From: an uncultured Mycoplasmatota bacterium
Lineage (GTDB): Bacteria > Bacillota_I > Bacilli_A > RF39 > UBA660
Length of the DNA stretch: 17,823 bases
Assembly (NCBI GenBank): GCA_900551925.1
Contig: URXR01000022.1
Span: forward strand, 1 to 17,823
Reading direction: 5' to 3'
Shown: one piece after another, positions 1 through 7,526 of the stretch
How the letters are laid out: each line of letters begins with the position of its first letter
How positions within the stretch are numbered: position 1 is the first letter of the stretch
Made by a program: the position numbers and the translations under genes
Notes under the pieces: generated by a model
What the model saw: only the letters and a program-made list of their open reading frames with translations
Told to the model about the DNA's origin: nothing
Databases searched by the model: none

Positions 1-37
1 ACCTTTGTTTGTTATCCACATTATAAATCGGTATCAT
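1..37 (-). CDS. Possible start of a gene running off the left edge
   Basis: An ATG (complement of 35-37) lies one base after the csn2 stop codon and opens a frame of 12 codons with no stop before the window edge (MIPIYNVDNKQR...). The tight spacing would fit translational coupling to csn2. Twelve residues do not match the start of Cas9, Cas1 or Cas2 as I know them, so no product is assigned. It may be chance. Confidence 0.25.
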   Translation of the reverse strand, partial: MIPIYNVDNKQR

Positions 38-38
38 T

Positions 39-1094
39 TTAACTAATGTTTAACATAAAAGTTTTAAAAATTTCTGTAAAGAGTTGTATATTTTTCTTAT
101 CATGACAAATAAAATAATCATTAGTAATATTTTTAGGCTTTGATGTTATAAAATTAATATTATCACTATTAAGAACTTTTCCTATAAAATCAGGATGTTT
201 ATTACAAATATCTTCTTTTATTTTAAATATTTCTTCATCCATTATCAAGTACTCATTATTATTATAAAAATTATCAAAACTGATTTCCGTAATAGAATTA
301 TATTCTTTTTTTAATAAATAAATTTTTATCGCTTTTTCGATATTTTCAAAAGGAAACAAATTATTTGATAATTTATAAATTTGAAATAAATCCAATGAAA
401 TATACTCAAAAATATTAGAAGTGCTACTCAAAATAAAATGACAATTGAAATTAGAAAGCTTATTAATTTCAGAAAGAAGTTCTATAATTTCATTAGAACT
501 TAAATAAGCATCAAAATTATCTATAAAAACAATATTAACAACATTATTAGATTTTTTGAATTCTGTAAAATATAGTTTATAAAGCAATTTTTTCTTCATA
601 GACTTAGTAATTTGCTCACTATTTATTAAAATATTATCAATATAAATATTAGTAAATTTATCTATTACAGAATTTACATCTGGGATTTCGATATTAAAAG
701 AAATATTATCTTCGGAAACCTTATTAATTTTTTTGTTTAATAAAGAATTAACTTTATTATCTATTACATCAAATATTTCGTTAGTATAATTGATTATTTT
801 TGTTTCATTTATTTTTGTTATAATATCACTATATATTATTTGCTTTAAATAATTGTTTTTAGAAAATTTAAATTGATTAATAAAATCACTCTCTTCATCA
901 ATAAATATAACATTTAAGTCATTATTATTTATTCTATTTCCATTTACCATAACATTATTACTTTTATTAATAATTTCATTAAATAAACCTTTTATAAAAC
1001 TTCTTTTATATAGAGAGTCTTGACCAAAAAATATAATATTATTCTTCAAATTTAGAGAATAACATTGATTATTAAACTTAAAAGTTATTTCCAT
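39..1094 (-). CDS. csn2: Csn2-like CRISPR adaptation protein (long form)
   Basis: Csn2 is the type II-A adaptation protein, a ring-forming DNA-end-binding protein that acts with Cas1, Cas2 and Cas9 in spacer acquisition. The product is 351 aa, close to the long Csn2 forms (about 350 aa) rather than the short forms (about 220 aa). Visible features are an N-terminal beta-rich start with GQDSLYKRSF at residues 24-33 in the P-loop position but without a canonical Walker A, and a hydrophobic strand ending in a Walker B-like acidic motif (VNIVFIDNFDAY, around residue 185). The strand-plus-SST segment (FILSSTS) behind it is typical of the degenerate ATPase fold. I chose the ATG at 1094 because GGAGG lies 6 bases upstream; a TTG at 1112 sits before that ribosome binding site. 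The gene abuts a CRISPR leader and array but points away from it. The family call rests on fold pattern and context, without an alignment. Confidence 0.72.
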   Translation of the reverse strand: MEITFKFNNQCYSLNLKNNIIFFGQDSLYKRSFIKGLFNEIINKSNNVMVNGNRINNNDLNVIFIDEESDFINQFKFSKNNYLKQIIYSDIITKINETKIINYTNEIFDVIDNKVNSLLNKKINKVSEDNISFNIEIPDVNSVIDKFTNIYIDNILINSEQITKSMKKKLLYKLYFTEFKKSNNVVNIVFIDNFDAYLSSNEIIELLSEINKLSNFNCHFILSSTSNIFEYISLDLFQIYKLSNNLFPFENIEKAIKIYLLKKEYNSITEISFDNFYNNNEYLIMDEEIFKIKEDICNKHPDFIGKVLNSDNINFITSKPKNITNDYFICHDKKNIQLFTEIFKTFMLNIS

Positions 1095-1178
1095 AATATA
1101 CCTCCATATCAATTATAAAACATAGTACAATCAAATAAAATATACAAATTAATAATTTTATGATATAATTGATTTGAG
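1095..1178 (+). promoter_or_regulatory. CRISPR leader with divergent promoters and ATTTGAG anchor
   Basis: These 84 bases separate csn2 from repeat 1. The leader ends in ATTTGAG (1172-1178) directly against the first GTTAC. ATTTGAG is the known leader-anchoring sequence of type II-A arrays, where Cas1-Cas2 integrate. On the plus strand an extended -10, TGATATAAT (1161-1169), with a weak -35 (TATACA, 1141-1146, 17-base spacer), would start transcription about 2-4 bases before repeat 1. On the minus strand TATAAT (complement of 1113-1118) and the GGAGG (complement of 1101-1105) serve csn2. The anchor is read directly; promoter activity is inferred. Confidence 0.75.
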
Positions 1179-2599
1179 GTTACAGAACCCTGTTAATTTT
1201 TAGTAATGTATGACAATAACATTCTATTGTCAGTAATCCATGGTGTTACAGAACCCTGTTAATTTTTAGTAATGTATGACTTTTTTATTTATCGTTATTA
1301 AATTATTTGAGTTACAGAACCCTGTTAATTTTTAGTAATGTATGACTAGTTTTAAAGTTTCTTCTGATGTTGGTTTGTTACAGAACCCTGTTAATTTTTA
1401 GTAATGTATGACATTGTAATATTTGAACAAAATAACGATACAGTTACAGAACCCTGTTAATTTTTAGTAATGTATGACATTATTAAATTATTATAATGTA
1501 AATAAGAGTTACAGAACCCTGTTAATTTTTAGTAATGTATGACTAAAAAAGAATTGTCTGTAGTGAGATTAATGTTACAGAACCCTGTTAATTTTTAGTA
1601 ATGTATGACAATATTTATAAATTTATCTATGTCAATATAGTTACAGAACCCTGTTAATTTTTAGTAATGTATGACTTCAGGGATTGTTTTAATGCTATTT
1701 GATTCGTTACAGAACCCTGTTAATTTTTAGTAATGTATGACGAGATAAAGAACAAATAGAACAAATAATAGGTTACAGAACCCTGTTAATTTTTAGTAAT
1801 GTATGACTTTTAATCCAATAGATTTAATAGAGGTAGGGTTACAGAACCCTGTTAATTTTTAGTAATGTATGACTATTATCTATTAATTTAGCATTTTTAA
1901 CTCGTTACAGAACCCTGTTAATTTTTAGTAATGTATGACATGAACAAATTCAAAAAGAAACTGAAAAAGGTTACAGAACCCTGTTAATTTTTAGTAATGT
2001 ATGACAAATAGTTGCTATGGTTGATACTCCTTCGTGTTACAGAACCCTGTTAATTTTTAGTAATGTATGACGAGCTTTATCCGCTAAAGTCATAGTATTT
2101 TGTTACAGAACCCTGTTAATTTTTAGTAATGTATGACGTTTATCCCAAAAGTTGGAAAGGAACTAATGTTACAGAACCCTGTTAATTTTTAGTAATGTAT
2201 GACTGGCATATTCATTTGATAAAACTTGTAACTGTTACAGAACCCTGTTAATTTTTAGTAATGTATGACATTAGCTATTCTTGTTACTTCATTTTGGTTG
2301 TTACAGAACCCTGTTAATTTTTAGTAATGTATGACACTACATGACACGTTTTTTGTGAGATTATGGTTACAGAACCCTGTTAATTTTTAGTAATGTATGA
2401 CGTAATACTGTAGATCAAGGAGTGATTGCTCGTTACAGAACCCTGTTAATTTTTAGTAATGTATGACATCTTCAATAAACATTTTTTTATGATAACAGTT
2501 ACAGAACCCTGTTAATTTTTAGTAATGTATGACATCTCCTTTGCTTGAACTTGTTTTAGGTGTGTTACAGAACCCTGTTAATTTTTAGTAATGCATTGG
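1179..2599 (+). CRISPR. Type II-A-like CRISPR array, 22 repeats and 21 spacers
   Basis: The 36-base repeat starts GTTACAGAACCC and ends GTAATGTATGAC. The first 21 copies look identical. Repeat starts are 1179, 1245, 1311, 1377, 1443, 1508, 1574 and then every 66 bases to 2564. Spacers are 30 bases except spacer 5 (1479-1507), which is 29. The last repeat (2564-2599) matches for its first 30 bases and then reads CATTGG instead of TATGAC, so the trailer end is on the right and the leader on the left. Repeat length, spacer length, leader anchor and csn2 neighbour all fit type II-A. The short inverted repeat ACAG-AACC-CTGT in the repeat could form a weak stem. By eye no spacer matches another part of the window. 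No anti-repeat (tracrRNA) was found in the window. Confidence 0.98.
2564..2599 (+). repeat. Degenerate terminal CRISPR repeat overlapping the end of a phage-type gene
   Basis: Bases 1-30 of the repeat (2564-2593) are exact and the last six are replaced. Read on the minus strand, the repeat supplies the final His and Tyr codons and the TAA stop (complement of 2585-2587) of the leftward phage-type frame. The breakpoint at 2593/2594 therefore marks where array and phage-derived DNA meet. Confidence 0.85.
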
Positions 2600-3980
2600 T
2601 ATTCCTGTCGCTTTATAATTATCATCTAAAAATTTTTGCCATGTTGGTTTAGGAGTTATGGATTGTCGGCTATCTTTTGTATTTTCAGATAAGTCTTCTA
2701 TGTTGTTAAGAAATAAATTGATATCCCCTCCAGAATAATCAATTTGTTGGTCATTCATCATATCGTATCTTCCACCAACTTCATGATTAGATATTCTAAT
2801 AGTTAAATTACCATCTAAATTTCCGTGTTTTAGAAAATCTTTCAAATCATAACTATCATATCCATTTTTTATTAAGAACTCTTGTAAAGTTTTATTTTTT
2901 AAAGCTTCTGCGTTAATATCTATATATGTAGATATACTTTTTTTACTAGTGTCTATATGTTTTATGTCTGTTAATTTTGATAAATTATCGATAAAATCAT
3001 TTATTTTTATCAAATCAGGAAGTGCTTTTTCTATATCTTTTATTGCTAAATCTTTATCAATGTTACTTTCTAAATATCCAACTTGTTCCTTTATATACTC
3101 GTTATTTTTTATAAAATCACTAGAATCATTTATTTTTTTCATTATATCTAGTTGTGCTTTTGAATTTGAATTTTTAGTACTATTTGATACATAACCTTCT
3201 ACTTCTAAATCATAAAATTTGTTCATTTTATCATCGATAGTTTCATAATCTTCTTCAGTTAGTTCTCTACCATTTTTAGTTTTAAACATTTCGTGGATTT
3301 CATCCATCATTGCATTATAATTGTCGCTACCATATTCTACAAAACCATCATTTTCAAATTCATGTATTTTGTCATTAATTATTGTATCTAAAGATAATTT
3401 TTTTATATCTTCTTTGCTTTTTTTACTTTTGTCTTCAATTCTATTTTTATATTTGTCATCTAGTTCTTTATAAATTTTTTGAAACAAATCATCGTTAGCA
3501 ATTAAATCTATTCCGTAATCAGTTGCTAATTCACCTCTCATTTTCCTAAAAGAACGTTTTGACTTGAGACCTTCATATGTTTCGATATCATTTACGTACA
3601 CAAGTTCAGCTATTTCTTTTAGATATTGGTCTATTTTTTCTCTCATTATTGTTTCTGTTTCTTCCAAAGAAAAAGAACTATTATTTAGTTCTTGTGTATT
3701 ATTTGTATTTTCTTGAATAGAATATTTAGTAGACACCTTATCAGATTTGACATTTTTGTTGGATTGTGATATAGTGTTTGTATAAGGAAGCACTCCTCGA
3801 GATTTACTCGTAGGTGCTTCTTTTTTTATTTTGTTTAATAAATCTGTGTCTTTCGCTAAATTTCTTTTTGCATATGCTACATATGTTCCATCATTTAACT
3901 TTGCAATGGAAAAAGTTAAGTTATATGCATTGTTTCCATCATACAATTTTACTTCCCTTGTATCGAAAGATTTAATTTTA
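2585..3980 (-). pseudogene. C-terminal part of a split phage polyvalent-type protein
   Basis: This leftward open frame has a TTG at 3946 that could start 453 aa, but no credible ribosome binding site, and it continues the frame of the metallopeptidase fragment upstream once one A is removed from the A9 tract at 3981-3989. Its first part (LYDGNNAYNLTFSIAKL, then YVAYAKRN) looks like the end of a large-polyvalent-protein-associated domain. Then come a low-complexity linker and a long charged helical region with two similar blocks around 'TIINDKIHEFENDG' and 'NAMMDEIHEMF'. The tail (PTWQKFLDDNYKATG) resembles the C-terminal tail I associate with phage MuF-like/minor head proteins. The last codons and stop come from the terminal CRISPR repeat. 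No catalytic motif is recognised in this half. It is a decaying fragment or a slippage-dependent gene. Confidence 0.7.
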
Positions 3981-5264
3981 TTTTTTTTTATGTCTGTTCA
4001 TATAGTCTGGTTCGTTTGGACTAATGTTGTCAGAATTTTCTAATAGTTCAACAATATTTTCATTTATTTTATTATTTACTGACTTAATATTATTTACATT
4101 TTGATAGGTGGGATATCTCTTGAATAATTCATTATATACATCTTTATTATTTGGAAGCGATTTAATAATAGTAGCCTTAATACCGTCATTAAACTCTATT
4201 GTTTTACCCACTAAACTATTGAATATTTCCCTTTGTGTCATAGGAGTTCCATCAGGTTTGGTAAAAAGATTGTCCTCTGCTTGTATATAAGTTGTTCCAT
4301 CGCTTAATGTTTGTTTACTATACATATTTGCATGTAGATTATTATTTTGTGTTCTATAAGCCTCTCTCCATTTTGTTTCTAAATCTTGAACAAAGTTTCT
4401 ATATCTTCCATCTTTAGTTAATGTATTTAATAATCTTTTAATTTCTTCATAAATAGTTTTGATTATGCTTTTTGATTCTTCTGTATTTTGCATTGCTAAA
4501 CTATTTATAAATTCTTGATTTCCTAATAATTGTCCTGATATATCTGCTAATACTTCACTTGATACATCTTCACTATTATACGTTTGTTCTAAACTTTTTA
4601 ATGCATTTTTAAATGTTGGATTTTCTCTAACAAAATTTGGATTTTTTCTGGCAAAATTCATTACGAATTTTTTCATGGAACTATTTTCGATAGCATGGGT
4701 TACTTCATGAACTAATAAAAATTCTACTGCTCTATTAGAATTAGGATTTAATCTTATTTCTACTTCTCCGTTTTGATTAGTAGTTGCTAAGCCTCCTACA
4801 TTATTTCCTATATTAGGGTCTAGAATAATATTGTAATCTTTATCTTTTATAATTTTTTCTATCAAGTTTTTAACTTCTTGACTTTCTTTAGAATTATCCC
4901 AATATTCACTGGCAGTTTCTCTAAATATTTCTATTTTATTTGTATTAGTTGTTGGTTGGTTATTACTTGATAGTTCTTTTAATGAATTATCTAAAGTACT
5001 AAGTCTATTATTGTATTCTTCTTCGGTTATTTGATTGTTATTAAACTCTTCATCTAATATTTGTTTTTCGACTTCTATTTCAGTAATGGGATTGGCTTTA
5101 TTAGTCTGTATTTCTTGAGTAAATGTTTTTAATCTATTAGAAAGATTGTTAATTTCTTGTTCGTATTGCTCTTCAGTTATTATTCCATTTTGAAAATTGT
5201 TTTCTAGTTCTTGTTCTTGAAGTTGTCTTATTTTAGATTCCTGTATTATTTGAAAGATGTATAA
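3978..5264 (-). pseudogene. Metallopeptidase-domain fragment of a phage polyvalent protein, N-terminus lost
   Basis: The frame is open from 5264 (after a stop at 5265-5267) down to TAA at 3978. It has no ATG or GTG start; the first usable codon is TTG at 4865, giving 295 aa. The region before that TTG is a glutamate/glutamine/asparagine-rich predicted coiled coil (for example ITEEQYEQEINNLSNRL). After it comes a zincin domain: EFLLVHEVTHAIE carries HExxH, and a downstream DVSSEVLADISGQ supplies candidate third-ligand/helix residues. This order (coiled coil, HExxH peptidase, then a GKTIEFNDGIKATI segment) is typical of the metallopeptidase modules of large polyvalent phage proteins. The frame ends at A9 (complement of 3981-3989); one A fewer joins it to the next frame, restoring HKKNKIKSFDTREVKLYDG. 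It is truncated at the 5' end and frameshifted, so probably non-functional. Confidence 0.7.
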
Positions 5265-5308
5265 TTATATTTTGTGTGCTATTATTAATATGTAAGGAGG
5301 TGAAAATA

Positions 5309-5422
5309 GTGATTACAATTAAAAAAGTCGGACTTGATATTGAAACTGCAGACCGACTATATGAATTAGGAATTGCTGTTACTATTAAAAACGGAAACCT
5401 AATTCTTGAGAGAGAGGAGTAA
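5309..5422 (+). CDS. Small 37-aa protein of unknown function
   Basis: A GTG start at 5309 is preceded by a strong ribosome binding site, AAGGAGG (5294-5300), 8 bases away. The 37-codon frame (starts MITIKKVGLDIETADRLYEL, ends GNLILEREE) has balanced composition: a short strand, an amphipathic helix (IETADRLYELG) and a C-terminal hairpin-like stretch (VTIKNGNLILERE). It is divergent from the metallopeptidase fragment and lies within the decayed phage region. An imperfect inverted repeat (GAGAGAGGA / TCCTCTTCTC, about 5408-5434) covers its stop codon. I do not recognise the family. The ribosome binding site and sensible sequence make it more credible than the longer antisense frame covering it. 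Confidence 0.55.
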   Translation: MITIKKVGLDIETADRLYELGIAVTIKNGNLILEREE

Positions 5423-5998
5423 TTCCTCTTCTCTCTAAATATTATAATTGTAATCGTAAAAAAATGCAAGACAAAAATAATTTAATAAAAAAGAATATAT
5501 AGCAATGAATTAAAAAAGTTTATAAATTACATATCATAAATTTATAACAAAACTATACTTAGACATTGAAATATCATGACTTTCAAACTATAATATATAT
5601 ATAAATCAGTACACCGACTATAATCAAAGAGGTTAGTTTTTAATCTTATTTTACAAAACATACCATATAAATATTTTCTATTTTTTTATAATAACTATTT
5701 CTGTAAATTGACTTTTTGTCGTTTAAATCATATTTTGGAGTAATCCCATCAAATATATATTCTTTTCTTTTTTATAAGTTTTACCATTGAGTCTTCAATT
5801 AGTTTATTTTTGAAATTTTAAATGTAACAATTCTTATAAGAATAAACTAAATGAAGCATTGCTTTAGATAAAACAAAAATTTAAGTATATTGCATTTCAT
5901 CAAAAACATGGTAAAATATATCTTGAATTGGAGTTCAAATAAAAGTTAATTAAAAAAATAAAAAATATGCTACAATAATAGAAAAAGACAATAAAAAC
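5423..5998. other. Gene-free AT-rich stretch
   Basis: No frame with a believable start or composition is seen on either strand. The only structure noted is an inverted repeat, TTAGTTTATT (5799-5808) with AATAAACTAA (5841-5850), enclosing part of the perfect palindrome TTCTTATAAGAA (5831-5842). A possible extended -10, TGCTACAAT (5968-5976), faces right towards the remnant at 6010. Confidence 0.5.
5799..5850. repeat. 10-bp perfect inverted repeat with internal palindrome
   Basis: TTAGTTTATT at 5799-5808 and AATAAACTAA at 5841-5850 are perfect reverse complements separated by 32 bases. The 3' arm overlaps the 12-base palindrome TTCTTATAAGAA. No T-run follows, so it is not an obvious terminator. 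In such AT-rich DNA chance pairing is possible; a relic of a small mobile element is an alternative. Confidence 0.35.
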
Positions 5999-6009
5999 TA
6001 TGGAGGGTA

Positions 6010-6213
6010 AGTCTGATGATAAAAAAATTGCTTCTAAAAATAAAAGAAAAATATTTAATTACAGAGAGAAGAATAATCTTCGAAGAAGATACGAAGGACA
6101 AGAACTAGACAATAGCCTCTTTCTATTGAAGAGTTAAATACTATCATTAACGACAAAACACATGATTTTGATAAAAGAAATATATTAATTAGTTCAATTA
6201 TTTTGTAATAATA
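6010..6213 (+). pseudogene. Decayed fragment of the same polyvalent-protein family, inverted
   Basis: Two frames read in succession resemble segments of the leftward polyvalent-type protein. The first gives NKRKIFNYREK...EGQELDNSLF, matching QELNNSSFSLEE. After a one-base frame change in the 'agcctctttctatt' stretch near 6116-6128, the second gives IEELNTIINDKTHDFD, matching LDTIINDKIHEFEND. The copy runs to the right, opposite to the relative at 2585-3980, and stops at TAA near 6208. An alternative 30-codon frame (ATG 6016 to TAG 6106-6108, GGAGGG 8 bases before) overlaps it and is probably spurious. This is a vestige. Confidence 0.5.
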
Positions 6214-6436
6214 TCCGTTTGAAATAACATATTCTTTACTTGCTTTGCTTGTGTTTCAAAAATATTTTTCTTTCTTTTATTATTTTCTCTAATATTCTAC
6301 TGAGTTTTTTATTTAGATAATAAAGCAATTAACACACCTCAGTATCTTTATTGTCTAATTAAGGAAAAAGCTATCTTTTTTAGTCGTTGTACTTACTAGA
6401 AACTATTAAGTCATAATACAAACATCTTCTTTGGTG
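6214..6436. other. Gene-free stretch with two hairpin-capable sequences
   Basis: No gene is supported. TTTGAAA (6218-6224) pairs with TTTCAAA (6254-6260). TTAGATAATAAAG (6313-6325) pairs over 13 positions (one G-T wobble) with CTTTATTGTCTAA (6346-6358) around a 20-base loop. The second stem sits near the 3' end of the leftward 71-aa gene but is not followed by a T-run on either strand. Confidence 0.45.
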
Positions 6437-6652
6437 CTAATCATCAAAATCATCTGGTGGAGTTTTACCATTAATTATTAAAACATTTTCTAAAACATCT
6501 TCTTCAACTTTTAATATTTTGCATAAATGTTTTTTTATTTCCTTGATTTTCAATAATTCATTATACATATTATTTCGAAGCTCGTTAAAAAAATCAGCTT
6601 CTATTTCTATCAAATCATCCATGCTTTTTGCATTCATTATTTTTTCTTTCAT
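6437..6652 (-). CDS. Hypothetical 71-aa charged helical protein
   Basis: The frame starts with ATG at 6652 and encodes a mostly helical, charged protein (MKEKIMNAKSMDDLIEIEAD...) with an acidic tail (PPDDFDD). No signal peptide or membrane segment is visible. The ribosome binding site is weak (a GAGTGA-like stretch upstream), and a second ATG lies six codons in. An extended -10, TGATATAAT (complement of 6679-6687), sits upstream and would support expression. It stands alone on its strand within the decayed phage region. I do not recognise the family; the helix-rich, acidic-tailed composition would suit a small phage or antitoxin-like protein, but this is speculation. Confidence 0.5.
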   Translation of the reverse strand: MKEKIMNAKSMDDLIEIEADFFNELRNNMYNELLKIKEIKKHLCKILKVEEDVLENVLIINGKTPPDDFDD

Positions 6653-6678
6653 TTTTAATCACTCACTCTCTTTATAAA

Positions 6679-6687
6679 ATTATATCA
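6679..6687 (-). promoter_or_regulatory. Extended -10 promoter element for the 71-aa gene
   Basis: The minus strand reads TGATATAAT, the same extended -10 as in the CRISPR leader, about 27 bases before the ATG at 6652. No good -35 is seen, as is usual for extended -10 promoters. Confidence 0.4.
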
Positions 6688-6758
6688 TGTCACTCTAAAT
6701 ATTTTTAATAAACAATTAATAAATTAATAGTATATTATAGTAAAACATGAGTACATGA

Positions 6759-7259
6759 CATAATAAAGCAAAGAATTTTAAAGGCTTAGCAGGTAATGAA
6801 AATATAAATATAGCATCTCATAATCCACTAAAACTTTTAAAAACTATAGATGATACAACATATGAAAACGTAATAAAATAACTAGAAAACTATGAAAAAA
6901 TAATAAAAAATGATAAAATAGAGAATGCAATAGTTATTACTAAAAAAGGAAAAGTATATCATTGTTTTGGAAATGAATCGAATGTGTGGCCTGATATTGA
7001 TTTAAAAGAAGAATTAAGGGGTTCATATGTTACACATAATCATCCAGATATTAAAGAAAACATAAATACTTTTACAGTCCAAGATAGAAACTTATTTTAT
7101 AATAGTAAACTTGAAGTATTAAGAGGAGTGAAAGGTGATTATATATTTGAAATGAACAAAGATAAAGACTTTAAAGAAAAGATACCATCAATATCACAAA
7201 TAGAAGAAAACCAAATGGATATAGACTATTTAGAAAAATATAAGATATTCATCACATAA
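6759..7259 (+). pseudogene. JAB-like domain fragment (THNHP motif) interrupted by a stop
   Basis: The frame from about 6759 reads KNFKGLAGNENINIASHNP...YENVIK, meets TAA at 6879-6881, then continues in the same frame LENYEKIIKNDKIENAIVIT...VYHCFGNESNVW. From GTG 6984 it is open as 91 aa. GSYVTHNHPD followed by FTVQDRNLFYNSKLEVLRG matches the HxH-P...S/T-x-x-D pattern of JAB-like metal-binding domains found at the C-terminus of phage head-morphogenesis and polymorphic-toxin proteins. The stop looks like a point change (for example CAA to TAA), because similarity to this domain type continues on both sides of it. There is no start codon before the stop and no good ribosome binding site at 6984, so I read it as a truncated, nonsense-mutated C-terminal module. 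Two small genes follow closely. Confidence 0.6.
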
Positions 7260-7288
7260 ATATGATATCGGATATAAGAGGTGGAAAA

Positions 7289-7483
7289 ATGACTGACAAA
7301 GAAAAATATGACATAATAGAAAAAGAAGTTGATGAAATGTATACAATTTTTTTTGAAGAAGAAAGAAAACAGAAATTCAAATCCGAAATAGAAGCAATAG
7401 AATTTTCACATAAATTTCATGAAAAAATAGTTGCTCATATAAAGAAAAGAAAAAAAGAGTTAGGATTATACACCAAACAATAA
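7289..7483 (+). CDS. Small charged protein (64 aa) downstream of the JAB-like remnant
   Basis: The ATG at 7289 is chosen over one at 7262 because AAGAGGTGG (7276-7284) lies 4 bases upstream of it. The product (MTDKEKYDIIEKEVDEMYT...KKELGLYTKQ) is a charged, predicted all-helical protein with no signal peptide. It begins about 30 bases after the JAB-like fragment ends and reads as the next cistron. A small partner or immunity-type protein for the preceding domain would fit this position, but nothing in the sequence proves it. The family is not recognised. Confidence 0.6.
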   Translation: MTDKEKYDIIEKEVDEMYTIFFEEERKQKFKSEIEAIEFSHKFHEKIVAHIKKRKKELGLYTKQ

Positions 7484-7526
7484 TCATAGATATTATAAAA
7501 TATTGTTAGGATAAGGAAATAGAATA

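Noticed and set aside
1215..2563. Self-targeting spacers
   Set aside because: No spacer showed a recognisable match to the rest of the window by eye. This covers only the window and not the whole genome.
2949..4290. Rightward frames of 60-81 codons within the polyvalent-protein region
   Set aside because: They are hydrophobic or low-complexity shadows of the leftward coding sequence and lack ribosome binding sites.
5233..5469. 78-codon leftward frame
   Set aside because: It lies antisense to the 37-codon gene with the strong ribosome binding site, starts inside the poly-A region near 5460 without a Shine-Dalgarno match, and its composition is that of an antisense frame.
6016..6108. 30-codon frame with GGAGGG upstream
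   Set aside because: It overlaps, in another frame, the remnant that resembles the polyvalent protein; the product has no recognisable character. The GGAGGG is kept as a note, not as gene evidence.
5423..6436. Possible tracrRNA between the array and the surface genes
   Set aside because: I searched by eye for a stretch complementary to the repeat (such as AACAGGGTT or TACTAAAAATTAAC) on both strands and found none; short matches like TTTCTGTAA near 70-80 are too brief.
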